A stretch of DNA of 64,000 nt from Pseudonocardia alaniniphila (GTDB taxonomy: Bacteria > Actinomycetota > Actinomycetes > Mycobacteriales > Pseudonocardiaceae), in assembly GCF_022524485.1 (NCBI RefSeq), contig NZ_JAKXMK010000010.1, positions 218,349 to 282,348 on the forward strand. The letters run 5' to 3'. The translations under genes and the position numbers were made by a program. Below, in pieces: positions 53,885 to 62,453 of this stretch (its first letter is position 1; every line of letters begins with the position of its first letter). Under the pieces are notes generated by a model that was not told the origin of the DNA, did not search any database, and saw only the letters and a list, made by a program, of their open reading frames with translations.

Positions 53885-54691
53885 TCAGGTGATCACGAGG
53901 CGGTAGCCGAGGTCGAGGTCCTCCCGTTCGAGGAGGTCGTGGTGTCGCTGCTGCCAACGTCCGTCGGCCAGGTCGCTGGTCAGGTGTTGCATCGCCGCGC
54001 CGACGACCTCTGGCGGGAGAGCGGCGATACCGGAAGCAGCTGCCCGGACGGCTGGGTCGAGGTAGGCGTGCGGGCGACGCCAGTGCGCAGCGAGGAAGCT
54101 GTCCGTGCAGTCCGCGGGGACAGGTACGGGCCGGACTTCGACCTCCCCGTGGTGGCGGGAGAGCCCGGCGGTGACGGCGCCGAGGGCGGCGGCGCCGGCC
54201 TCGCGTCGTCCGATCTCGGGCAGGTACTCGCTGATCAACCAGAACGACCTCGACATCATGGCCGGATCCCACGTGAGCACGACCTGGCGCCGGGAGACCC
54301 TGACGAGCTCGTCGAGGCCTTTTTCTGCGTCGACCCAGTGATGGACGGTGAGGATCGCGAGTCCGACATCCACTGCTTTGTCGGCGAGCGGGATCGCTTC
54401 CGCCGTCGCGCGTACAGCCGGGGCCGCGTCGGGCGGACGTTGGGCGAGCATGGTCACCGAGGGCTCCACGGCGAGCACCCGGCGATCGACGGGTTCGTAG
54501 GAGCCGGTTCCCGCGCCGACGTTCACGACGGTGGTGGCGTCGCCCAGCGCACTGCTGATCAGGGCCTGGATTCGAGAGTCCGGGCGGCGCTGGAGACCGT
54601 AGCCCTGGCCGAACGTCTGGTAGGGATCGTTGATCGCGGCCCGCACGCACTCAGGCTCGCAGAGGGTGCCGCGATACGCTACCGAGGTCAT
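53885..54691 (-). CDS. SAM-dependent methyltransferase
   Basis: A 268-residue class I methyltransferase. The SAM motif is VVNVGAGTGSYEP, the strand 2 end is VLAVEPSVTMLAQRPP, and AEAIPLADKAVDVGLAILTV matches motif II of Methyltransf_11 proteins. ATG 54691 overlaps the divergent gene start at 54690 by two bases; GTG 54646 is an alternative and would begin nearer the usual family start (DPYQTFGQGYGLQRR). The gene ends next to the hairpin repeats. Confidence 0.88.
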   Translation of the reverse strand: MTSVAYRGTLCEPECVRAAINDPYQTFGQGYGLQRRPDSRIQALISSALGDATTVVNVGAGTGSYEPVDRRVLAVEPSVTMLAQRPPDAAPAVRATAEAIPLADKAVDVGLAILTVHHWVDAEKGLDELVRVSRRQVVLTWDPAMMSRSFWLISEYLPEIGRREAGAAALGAVTAGLSRHHGEVEVRPVPVPADCTDSFLAAHWRRPHAYLDPAVRAAASGIAALPPEVVGAAMQHLTSDLADGRWQQRHHDLLEREDLDLGYRLVIT

Positions 54692-55076
54692 GACGACTTC
54701 TCATGACGATCCCGCTCACCTCGTCGCCACATTCCTGGCCGCGTTCAACGATGGTGACGCCGCTGTTCTCGAGCAGGCGTACGAGCCTGACGGTGTGCTG
54801 GTTCCTCGTCCCGGTTTCCCGGTGACCGGTCCTGAGCGGTCGGCGGCGAATGCCTACCTGCTCGACATGGCACTGCCCATGGATGCGCGGCCGAGGCATG
54901 TCTACGTCGCCGGCGACATCGCACTGCTCATCGTGGACTGGTCCCTTCGCGGCACCGCGCCGGACGGCACCGCTGTCGATCTCCGCGGCACGGCCACGGA
55001 CGTCGCCAGGCGTGGCACCGACGGCGACTGGCGGTACGTGATCGACAATCCGTTCGGGACGGCGTTGCCTTCCTGA
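54690..55076 (+). CDS. SnoaL-like/nuclear-transport-factor-fold protein
   Basis: A 128-residue single-domain protein from ATG 54690. It opens with HLVATFLAAFNDGDAAVLEQ and YEPDGVLVPRPGFPVTG, typical of the cone-shaped NTF2/SnoaL fold, and ends with strands DWRYVIDNPFG. Proteins of this kind act as cyclases, isomerases or binding proteins; the active residue pattern is not diagnostic. It is divergent from the methyltransferase gene with overlapping start codons, and convergent with the ABC exporter gene. Confidence 0.85.
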   Translation: MTTSHDDPAHLVATFLAAFNDGDAAVLEQAYEPDGVLVPRPGFPVTGPERSAANAYLLDMALPMDARPRHVYVAGDIALLIVDWSLRGTAPDGTAVDLRGTATDVARRGTDGDWRYVIDNPFGTALPS

Positions 55077-55092
55077 TCAGGGGCTCACCAGG

Positions 55093-58000
55093 TCAGCCTG
55101 CGAGGTGCGCCCACTGACCGGAGAGCTGGGACCAGGGGCCGGTGGCTACCACCCGTCCCTCCTCCAGGACGACGACGCAGTCGGCGCGAGACAGCGCGGA
55201 CTGTTTGGAGCTGCATCCCACGACCGTCACTCCGCGACGGCGCAGGGCCTCCCACAGCTCCACCTCGGTACGCGCGTCGAGTGCGGACGAGACGTCGTCG
55301 GCGACCAGGAGTTCCGCTCCGGTGGCCAGGGCCCGGGCCAGCGCCAGCCGCTGGACCTGGCCGCCGGAGAGGCGCACCCCGCGGTGGCCGACCAACGCGC
55401 CGTGGCCGCCGGCCTCCTCCACGTCGGTCTGCAGCCGGGCGTCCGAAACGGCGTCCTGGAACTCGCGGTCGTGGTCGAGCGCGATGTTGTCGGCGAAGGA
55501 CCCCGACAGCACCCGCGGCACCTGGCCGACGTAGGCGACCTGGCCCGGGCGGAGGAAGAGCTGAGGGTCGTCGATCTCGACGTCGTTCCACCGGATGCTG
55601 CCCTCGTGATCGACGAGTCCGGCGAGGCTGGCCAGCAGGCTGGACTTGCCCGAGCCCACCCGGCCCGTCAGCAGCACCAGGGACCCGGCGTCGATGTCGA
55701 GAGTGACGCCGTCGGTGCCGACGGTGCCGTCGTCGTGGACGGCGGTCACGTCCTCCAGGCTGAGTCGCTTCAACGGCACCCGGCCGGCGAGGGGCGGTGC
55801 CGGTGCCGTGCCGGAGGCGAGGTCCACTCCCGGTGGCAAGGTCATCAGGTCGGCGCCGCCTGACAGGTCCGTCGCGGCGTTGAGCCAGCGCCGGGCCACG
55901 GGCACCTCGGTCACCGCGGCGCCGAACACCGTGCCGAACCAGCCCGAGCCGGACACCGCGGTGCTCACCAGCAGGGCGGTGGCCAGGTCCCACACCCCGG
56001 TCAGGTGCGCGGTCCACGCCACCACCACGCCGACCTGGACCAGCAGCCCGGGCACGCCGTCGAGCAGCGTGCGCACCCGGTTCTCACGCACCACCGCCGT
56101 GACCCGCCCGGCGTCGACGTGAGCCAGGTGGGCCTGCACCGCGGACGTCGCCGCGGCGAGCTTCACCGTGCGGGCGGCGTCCAGGGCCGAGACCAGTGAC
56201 GTGCCGAATCGGGCGCGGGCATCCCCGGCCTCGCGACCCGCCGCTCCGGCCAGGGGAGCGCCCAGCGCCGAGACCGCCGCCGACACCACCAGAACCCCAC
56301 CGATCACCGCTCCGGCCAGCAGACTCTGCCCGACGACGGCGGTGACCAGCACGATGAGCACGCCGTTGATCACGTCGACCCACCGGTCGGCGTAGATCAC
56401 CAGGCGGTCCGAGTCGAGCGCGCGGGCGACGACCTCCCCCGGCGGCGTGCGGACGAGCCGGCGTTGCATCGTCTGTCCGCGCATCACGGCGAGGCGCATG
56501 CGCAGCGTCACCGCCCCCCACCACAGCGGGTAGGTGCGGAAGGCCAGCGCGATGGCCACCGGCGCCGAGAGCAGCGACGCCGTGAGTGCGCCTGCCGTGA
56601 CCCACGGCGTGGAGCCCTGCTCCAGGGCGGTGACCACCAGACCCCACAGCCACCCCGTGACCGCGCCGTAGCAACCCAGCAGCGAGGAGGCGAGGAATCC
56701 GAACGCACCGACCACACCCCAGCGCGGATAGGCGCGCAGCATCGCCAGAACGGTGCGGGTCAAGCCGGGCGGGGCGGGCGCGGGCGGCGCCGGGCGTTCC
56801 CGGCGCTCACCACGGCTGACCAGCACCCCGGCGTCGGCGGCGGGCCCGGTCTCCCCGGAGGCGGCCAATAGCTCTCGGAACGGCCCGGGTTCGTCGGCCA
56901 GCCGGGCGCGGGGGCCATGCTGGACGACGCGCCCCCGGTCGAGCACCGCCACGGAGTCACAGCGTCGCGTGGTGGACAGCCTGTGGGCGATGACGATGCC
57001 GGTGCGCCCGGTGAGCAGCCGGTCGGCGGCCCGTGTGACGAGGCGCTCGGTCTGCGGGTCCATCCGCGCCGTGGCTTCGTCGAGGACGACGACAGCGACG
57101 TCGCGGACCAGCAGCCGGGCGAACGCGACGAGCTGCTCCTCGCCCGCCGACAAGGTGCTGCCGCCGGTTCCCAGCCGCGTGCCGAGGCCCTGCGGGAGGG
57201 ACCGCACCCACTCGGTCAGCCCGAGGGCTTCGACGGCCCCCTCGACGTCGGCGCGCCGGACGTCCCTGAACAGGGTGATGTTCTCCTCGAGCGTGGCGGC
57301 GAGGATCTCGGTGCGCTGCGTGACCACGCCGACCGCGCGCCGCAGGTCGTCGATCGCCGTCGCCGTGACGTCCTGACCGGCGACGAACACCGTGCCGGGC
57401 GGTGGCTCCATCGCCCGCGACAGGAGCTTGGCCAGCGTCGACTTGCCGGCGCCGGTGCGTCCCACCAGCGCACAGGTCGTTCCCGCGGCCACCGAGAGGT
57501 CCACCGAGCGCAAGGCGAAGCCCCCGGGATAGCCGACGGTCAGGTCGCGGAACTCCACGGCGGCCGGGCCGGCCGGTACGGGCGCGCCGCCGGTGGGCTC
57601 CTGGGGAGCGGACAGCAGCCCGCCGATCCGCTGCAGGGCGCCCAGGCCCGCCTGCACCTCCGGCAGATGGTTGGTGACCTGATTGAGCTGCCCGGCGAAG
57701 GTCGTGACCAGCAGCCAGAGGGTGACCAGCCCGGCCACTCCGAGTTGGCCTCCACCCACCAGCGCGGCGCCGCTCACCGCGACTGCGGCCAGCGCGGCAT
57801 GCACCACGAGGCCGGTGCGCAGGCCGACCTGGGTGGAGGCCGAGCACGTGGCGGCGGCGCGGAGCAGCACCTGCTGCGCGATCCGCGCGTACTGGCGAAC
57901 GACGTGCGGCTGGCCGAGGGAGGAGCGCACATCGTCCCGACCGGCGATGGCCTCCTCCAGCTGGGCGGAGTGGTCGGACCATGCGGCTTCCTCGGCGAGC

Positions 58001-58521
58001 TTGCGATCGGCCACGACCGGGGTGAGCTTTCGCACCACGATCACGGCGAGCAGCCCCACCACCGGGAACCCGATCCACGCGGGCCACCACGCGAGCCCGG
58101 CGACCACCCAGGCCAGCACCGAGCGCAGCGCGGCGCGGCCCAGCTGCCACCCGGTGCGCCGCAACAGGACGCCTGCCTGACGGGCGTCGTCGTCGACGCG
58201 GTCGAGCACCTCGCCCACGGCCAGGTCCTCCAGCGCCGGCAGCGGTTGGTGGAGAGCGGCGTGCAGCAGGTCGGCACGCAGCCGGCCCTCGGCCCGCCCG
58301 ACGACCCCGGAGAAGGCGGTCCGCCCAGCGGTGTCGAGCAGGCTGGATCCAACCAACAGGCAGGCGAGCAGTGCGACCAGCCATGCGGTGGGGCCTGCGG
58401 CCACCTGGCCGGCCACGACGGCGGCCAGGGTTTCGGCGGCGGCCGCGACGATGGCCACGGCAACGGCGCCTGCCGACATCGGCCCGGCCAGACGTCGCCA
58501 GGTGAGCGGCTGAACGCGCAC
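55093..58521 (-). CDS. Fused asymmetric ABC exporter (TM-NBD-TM-NBD)
   Basis: A 1142-residue full transporter from GTG 58521, with GGAGG just upstream. Each half has a six-helix membrane domain and an NBD. NBD1 (about 335-560) has Walker A GRTGAGKST (Lys360), signature LSAGE, Walker B VVVLDEATARMD and the H-loop VIAHRLST. NBD2 (about 930-1142) has Walker A GRVGSGKSS (Lys959), signature LSGGQ, but Walker B LLVADDVSSALD (Asp1076 where catalytic Glu is expected) and CSSKQS where the H-loop His should be. The site built from NBD2 and the altered NBD1 signature is therefore degenerate and the other canonical, as in heterodimeric exporters. Substrate unknown. Confidence 0.92.
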   Translation of the reverse strand: MRVQPLTWRRLAGPMSAGAVAVAIVAAAAETLAAVVAGQVAAGPTAWLVALLACLLVGSSLLDTAGRTAFSGVVGRAEGRLRADLLHAALHQPLPALEDLAVGEVLDRVDDDARQAGVLLRRTGWQLGRAALRSVLAWVVAGLAWWPAWIGFPVVGLLAVIVVRKLTPVVADRKLAEEAAWSDHSAQLEEAIAGRDDVRSSLGQPHVVRQYARIAQQVLLRAAATCSASTQVGLRTGLVVHAALAAVAVSGAALVGGGQLGVAGLVTLWLLVTTFAGQLNQVTNHLPEVQAGLGALQRIGGLLSAPQEPTGGAPVPAGPAAVEFRDLTVGYPGGFALRSVDLSVAAGTTCALVGRTGAGKSTLAKLLSRAMEPPPGTVFVAGQDVTATAIDDLRRAVGVVTQRTEILAATLEENITLFRDVRRADVEGAVEALGLTEWVRSLPQGLGTRLGTGGSTLSAGEEQLVAFARLLVRDVAVVVLDEATARMDPQTERLVTRAADRLLTGRTGIVIAHRLSTTRRCDSVAVLDRGRVVQHGPRARLADEPGPFRELLAASGETGPAADAGVLVSRGERRERPAPPAPAPPGLTRTVLAMLRAYPRWGVVGAFGFLASSLLGCYGAVTGWLWGLVVTALEQGSTPWVTAGALTASLLSAPVAIALAFRTYPLWWGAVTLRMRLAVMRGQTMQRRLVRTPPGEVVARALDSDRLVIYADRWVDVINGVLIVLVTAVVGQSLLAGAVIGGVLVVSAAVSALGAPLAGAAGREAGDARARFGTSLVSALDAARTVKLAAATSAVQAHLAHVDAGRVTAVVRENRVRTLLDGVPGLLVQVGVVVAWTAHLTGVWDLATALLVSTAVSGSGWFGTVFGAAVTEVPVARRWLNAATDLSGGADLMTLPPGVDLASGTAPAPPLAGRVPLKRLSLEDVTAVHDDGTVGTDGVTLDIDAGSLVLLTGRVGSGKSSLLASLAGLVDHEGSIRWNDVEIDDPQLFLRPGQVAYVGQVPRVLSGSFADNIALDHDREFQDAVSDARLQTDVEEAGGHGALVGHRGVRLSGGQVQRLALARALATGAELLVADDVSSALDARTEVELWEALRRRGVTVVGCSSKQSALSRADCVVVLEEGRVVATGPWSQLSGQWAHLAG

Positions 58522-58637
58522 GTTCCTCCGCCCTTCGCACCGTCCGGCCCACCGAGACCGCTGATGATGTCCGGACCGGAACGCTAGCGTCCGTGCACCG
58601 TTGTCCGCTTCGGGTTTTCCAGCGGGATACTCCTCCG

Positions 58638-59684
58638 GTGGAGGCTGGTCCCGACCTGCACTACGCACGCACCAGCGACGGCGTGACGATCGCCTACCAG
58701 GTGCTCGGCCGGGGGCCGGCGCTCGTGTGGCTGCCGTCGCTGGGCAACCTGCGAGCCCAGTGGCGCGTGCCGGTGCTGCGGGCCGCCTACGAGCACCTCG
58801 CGCGGTCGATGACCCTGGTGCTCTACGACGGACGCGGCATGGGCAGCTCCGAGCGCCGGATCGACCCGAATGAGCTGGGCATCGACGCGCACCTGCGCGA
58901 TCTGGACGCGGTGGTCACGGCGGCCGGGCTCGAGACGACGACGCTGCTGGGCTACTACCACTCCGCGGCGACCGCCATCGCCTTCGCGGCCGAGCACCCG
59001 CGGCAGGTCACGCGAATGGTTCTCTTCGGCGGGGCGGCCCGGTTGCGCGACGCGATGAGCCCGGTGCAGACGCAGGCGTTGCTGTCGCTCGTCGACCAGG
59101 ACTGGGATCTCTTCGCCGACACCGCTGCGCACGCCTGGCTCGGGTGGGCAGCGGGAGAGTCAGGGCGCCTGGTCGCCGAGGGGTTCCGCAGCGCGGCCGC
59201 GCCGAGCGTCGCCAAGGCATGGTTCGCGGCCGGCGCGGCGATCGACGTCACCGATCGGCTGCCCGAGGTCGCCGCACCGACGCTCGTCCTGCACCGACAG
59301 GGAGAACGGCAGATCCCGGTGGAGGTGTCCCGCCGGCTCGCCGAGGCGCTCCCCCACGGCAGGCTGGTCGAGCTGGCGGGCTCGTCGCCGACGTTGTTCA
59401 TGGCGAACGCCCGCGGGGATCTCGAGCTCGTCACCCGCTTCCTGACCGGCGGTGACGTCGTCCCGCCCGCGGTGCCCGCCGCCACTCCCGCCGACGGCGT
59501 GACCGCACGTGAGCTGGACGTGCTCCGGTTGCTGGCGGCAGGCGAGTCGAACGCGGGCATCGCCCGCAGCCTCGGGATCACGGTGCACACCGTCGAGCGG
59601 CACACCGCCAACCTGTATCGCAAGATCGGCGCGAGAGGCCGGGCCGATGCGACGGCCTATGCGCTGCGTCGCGGCATCGCCTGA
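58638..59684 (+). CDS. Alpha/beta-hydrolase-like sensor fused to a LuxR HTH
   Basis: About 348 residues from GTG 58638 (GTG 58593 is an alternative). Residues about 1-275 have the alpha/beta hydrolase fold: HYARTSDGVTIAYQVLG, VLYDGRGMGSSERR and a late strand APTLVLHRQGE. The nucleophile elbow reads GYYHSAA, so the expected Ser of GxSxG is Tyr, and the region that should supply the His reads SSPTLFMAN. The domain is probably catalytically dead. Residues about 285-348 are a LuxR HTH (VTARELDVLRLLAAGES, NAGIARSLGIT, HTVERHTANLYRKIG). It probably senses a small molecule and regulates the divergent ABC exporter. Confidence 0.9.
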   Translation: MEAGPDLHYARTSDGVTIAYQVLGRGPALVWLPSLGNLRAQWRVPVLRAAYEHLARSMTLVLYDGRGMGSSERRIDPNELGIDAHLRDLDAVVTAAGLETTTLLGYYHSAATAIAFAAEHPRQVTRMVLFGGAARLRDAMSPVQTQALLSLVDQDWDLFADTAAHAWLGWAAGESGRLVAEGFRSAAAPSVAKAWFAAGAAIDVTDRLPEVAAPTLVLHRQGERQIPVEVSRRLAEALPHGRLVELAGSSPTLFMANARGDLELVTRFLTGGDVVPPAVPAATPADGVTARELDVLRLLAAGESNAGIARSLGITVHTVERHTANLYRKIGARGRADATAYALRRGIA

Positions 59685-59755
59685 CGGATTTCCGTCATCG
59701 GTCCTACCGGGCGACCTCGATGCGGGGCGCAGTCGGCGACAGGACGATCACGAGC

Positions 59756-60142
59756 ATGACGACGACGCGATCCACCCCGCCCACGATGGCCAGGGCGAGC
59801 GCCCCCATCGCCCGTGCACTGGCCGGGCGGCGCTTCTTCCCCCTGTGGGCGGTGGTGCACCACCGTGGCCGCAGGACAGGACAGGCCCTGTCCGTGCCGG
59901 TCGCCGTTCGGGCAACGGCTGACGCCGTCGTGATCGCGCTGCCCTGGGGCCCCCACACGAACTGGGCACAGAACGTGCTCGCGGCCGGCGATTGCGTCCT
60001 CACGTGGAAAGGCGTCGACCACCGGCTCGACCGGCCCGAACTGATCACCACGGCCGACGCGAGACCGTACTTCGGGTCCGCGACGTGGGCCGTGGTGAGC
60101 CGGCTGCTGCGGGCCGAGTCCTTTCTCCGGCTCCACCGCTAG
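59756..60142 (+). CDS. Deazaflavin (F420)-dependent nitroreductase-family protein
   Basis: A 128-residue DDN-like protein from ATG 59756. The core split-barrel segments are PLWAVVHHRGRRTGQALSVP, ATADAVVIALPWG, HTNWAQNVLAAGDCVLTWKG and TWAVVSRLLRAESFLRL. Such proteins bind F420 or lipid quinones and reduce diverse compounds. It lies 71 bp after the LuxR-hydrolase gene on the same strand. The family call is firm; the reaction is unknown. Confidence 0.9.
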   Translation: MTTTRSTPPTMARASAPIARALAGRRFFPLWAVVHHRGRRTGQALSVPVAVRATADAVVIALPWGPHTNWAQNVLAAGDCVLTWKGVDHRLDRPELITTADARPYFGSATWAVVSRLLRAESFLRLHR

Positions 60143-60163
60143 GTGCAGGTGAAACGTCGCGCG

Positions 60164-60589
60164 TCACAGCCGGCTGGTCGTGGCCTCGTCCGGCTCCCCT
60201 CGGAAATACCGGGCGAGCACATCGAGGAACACCTGCTGCTCCGGCGCTGCACGGGCGAAGAGCGTCATCGACGATCGCAGTTTCTGCGCATCGACCGGTC
60301 CGAACACCTGCACCGCGCTCACGCCGTCGAGGTCAGCGAGCGCCGACGCCGACTCGATGAGGCGCGGCCCGAGTACCGGGTGGGCGAGGTAGGCCTGCGC
60401 CTCCGCGAGACCGGAGATCGCGAAGCGCCGGGACGTCTCGCTCAGGCCGAGCCCGGCGATCTGCGGGAAGACGAACCACATCCAGTGGCTGCGCTTGCGG
60501 CCGGCGCGCAGTTCGCGCAGCGCCTGGTCGTAGGTGCCGCCGTCGTCCTGCGCGTCGACGAAGCGGTCGAGGTCGAACGGGTCGGTCAC
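60164..60589 (-). CDS. DUF1810 family protein
   Basis: A 141-residue protein from GTG 60589. Family segments are FDLDRFVDAQDDGGTYDQAL, RAGRKRSHWMWFVFPQIAGL, SGLAEAQAYLAHPVLGPRL and FLDVLARYFRGEPDEATTSRL. DUF1810 proteins are widespread, soluble and of unknown function. The upstream extension in the same frame to 60709 is not family-like. The gene is convergent with the F420-type gene, with 21 bp between stops. Confidence 0.92.
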   Translation of the reverse strand: MTDPFDLDRFVDAQDDGGTYDQALRELRAGRKRSHWMWFVFPQIAGLGLSETSRRFAISGLAEAQAYLAHPVLGPRLIESASALADLDGVSAVQVFGPVDAQKLRSSMTLFARAAPEQQVFLDVLARYFRGEPDEATTSRL

Positions 60590-60744
60590 CCCACGCAGGC
60601 TCGTCGGTGACCCCGACGGCGTCAAACCGAACCCGAGAGGCACGAGCGCGTTCCGGATTCCGGCCCCGTATGAATTGAGGGCCGGAATCCGGAACGGATA
60701 TTCGTTCATTCCGGCGCCGCACGAGCTTGTTCTACGATCGCCTC

Positions 60745-60936
60745 ATGTCGGATCTCGACGGCCCCATCGAGGGGGGCGATTCCGTGTGCTGGCTCGACCA
60801 GCTGTGCCCGGAGTGCCGCGCCATGCCGACGCCGGAGTCTCCGGAGCGCTGCTGGCGTTGCGGTCACCTGCTGGCGGAGGAGGCCGTCCGATCGACGGAG
60901 ACCGGCGGTAAGGACTCCGGCTTCACGCAGGAGTGA
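60745..60936 (+). CDS. Small zinc-ribbon protein
   Basis: A 63-residue protein from ATG 60745 (TTG 60727 also possible). Four cysteines form a zinc ribbon: CPEC (Cys21, 24) and CWRC (Cys36, 39), followed by GHLLAEE. Typical of short uncharacterised zinc-binding actinobacterial proteins. Its final 14 bp overlap the 3' end of the convergent membrane-protein gene. Confidence 0.72.
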   Translation: MSDLDGPIEGGDSVCWLDQLCPECRAMPTPESPERCWRCGHLLAEEAVRSTETGGKDSGFTQE

Positions 60937-61987
60937 GCTCCGGCGCGTGGCGGTGCAGATGCAGCGGAGCGGTGTGGATCCACAGCGCGTACACCAGCCA
61001 GCCCATCAACGCGAGACCGAGCCACGTGATCAACCGGTAGATCAACACGCTGGCCGCTGCTTGCGCCGCAGGCACGCCGGAGGCCAGCAGCAACGCGAGC
61101 AAGCTCGTCTCGGCCAGCCCGGCGCCGCCGGGGAAGATCTGCAGGGCGATGCTGGCCTGCACGAGCAGGAAGCCCACCAGAAGCCCGCCCCACGGCACTG
61201 AAGCGCCCACCGCCGCGACACTGGCCGCCAGACTGAGGAAGTCCAGCACCCACGTCGACGCCGCGATCGCGATCAGGCCGAGCCAGCGCAGGCCGCTCGG
61301 CTGGAGCACCGTGAGACGGGCGGACAGCCGCCGGGAGACCTGGTCGGCCCGCTCGGCCCACGCGGCCCGGCAGGTCTTGCACACCCCCGGTATCCACTGG
61401 GCCGCCAACACCAGCCCGCGCAAGCCGTGGCGCAACACCTCGGGATGGGTCAGCAACTTCCACGCCCCCACGGCGCCGAGGGCGATGACCACCGCGAGCG
61501 CGATGCCGAGGACCAGGGGGATGCGGCCCACGACGCCCAGGCCGACCGAACCGAGTACCAGCAGGCTGAGTGTGGCGATCACCCCGGCCACCAGCACCGA
61601 CCACGAGGCCAGGGCCGAGTCGACCTTGCGGCGGCGCAGTTGGTCGATCGCGTACAGGATGGCGCCGGCCCCGCCGACCACGGGGATCGTGGTGGACACC
61701 GCGTTCTCGACGAAGTTGATGCCTTGGACGGTCGGGACCGACAGCCGGGCCCCGCCGACGAGGAGAAGCTGCCGGTGCAGCTCGCCGTACACCACCAGTG
61801 CCGCCACGCCGAACGGGATCGCGACGAACAGCCATCCCCACCGAAGGTGGTCGAGCGAAGTGAAGGCCTCGTCCGCCTGGCCCACCAGACCTGGAATCAG
61901 CCAGGCCAGGTAGCCGACAGCGGCGCCCACCACTACCCAGTGCAGCGCCGTCTGCCAGTGCTTCTTGATGAACGCTCCCCAGGCCAA
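60923..61987 (-). CDS. LPG-synthase-type transmembrane protein (UPF0104/AglD family)
   Basis: A 354-residue membrane protein starting at TTG 61987, directly after an in-frame stop, with about eight helices. The conserved segments are VQGINFVENAVSTTIPVVGG and LQIFPGGAGLAETSLLALLL; both belong to the lysylphosphatidylglycerol synthase flippase-like domain. The aminoacyl-transferase domain of MprF is not present. The family is thought to move lipids or polyprenyl-linked sugars. It follows the DUF3040 gene by 6 bp, so the two are co-transcribed. Confidence 0.9.
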   Translation of the reverse strand: MAWGAFIKKHWQTALHWVVVGAAVGYLAWLIPGLVGQADEAFTSLDHLRWGWLFVAIPFGVAALVVYGELHRQLLLVGGARLSVPTVQGINFVENAVSTTIPVVGGAGAILYAIDQLRRRKVDSALASWSVLVAGVIATLSLLVLGSVGLGVVGRIPLVLGIALAVVIALGAVGAWKLLTHPEVLRHGLRGLVLAAQWIPGVCKTCRAAWAERADQVSRRLSARLTVLQPSGLRWLGLIAIAASTWVLDFLSLAASVAAVGASVPWGGLLVGFLLVQASIALQIFPGGAGLAETSLLALLLASGVPAAQAAASVLIYRLITWLGLALMGWLVYALWIHTAPLHLHRHAPELTPA

Positions 61988-61993
61988 CGTGCT

Positions 61994-62296
61994 CTACTTC
62001 CCGTCGGGTCCGGTGGTCCGGTGGTGCGGCCGCTCCTTCGCCACGATGAGCAGCAGCGGATAGATGACCAGCAGGGCCAGCCCTCCCACGACAGCGATCG
62101 CGGTGGCGCCGGTCACGAGTCCCGCCAGCCCCAGCAGCACACACACCGCCAGGGTGATGGAGGACGCCCTGGCCGCGCACAGCCGGCGGCGCGGCCCCAT
62201 GGGTGCAGCGAGCCTGCGGACGAGCTCGGGATCACTCCTTCTCGTGAAATCCGCAATCCGGCTCAGTTGTAGGAATTCATTGTGATCAAGGGACAT
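61994..62296 (-). CDS. DUF3040-like membrane protein
   Basis: A 100-residue protein from ATG 62296. A short N-terminal helix (EFLQLSRIADFTRRSDPELV) resembles the DUF3040 opening, where a small acidic-basic region precedes the membrane. Two adjacent hydrophobic helices follow at about 45-65 and 68-85, then a polar tail. Small membrane proteins of this type are common in actinobacteria and have no assigned role. It is the first gene of a two-gene unit with the LPG-synthase-like gene. Confidence 0.75.
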   Translation of the reverse strand: MSLDHNEFLQLSRIADFTRRSDPELVRRLAAPMGPRRRLCAARASSITLAVCVLLGLAGLVTGATAIAVVGGLALLVIYPLLLIVAKERPHHRTTGPDGK

Positions 62297-62453
62297 CTGT
62301 TCCGCCGTCTGATCGTTTTGAACTGAGTATACGTGGGTGGCAATGCGGCAAGGCCTTTACTGCCGACTTCCGGATGGCTTCACCGCTTCGTGGCACTCGG
62401 GTCGATCGGTGGCCCGATCCGTATCGGCTAGATCGACCGATATGCGTCGATGG

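Noticed and set aside
53566..53892. Plus-strand frame across the hairpin repeats
   Set aside because: Its apparent internal repeats come from the two 62-bp DNA repeats, whose 72-bp period keeps frame; no start or domain supports a protein.
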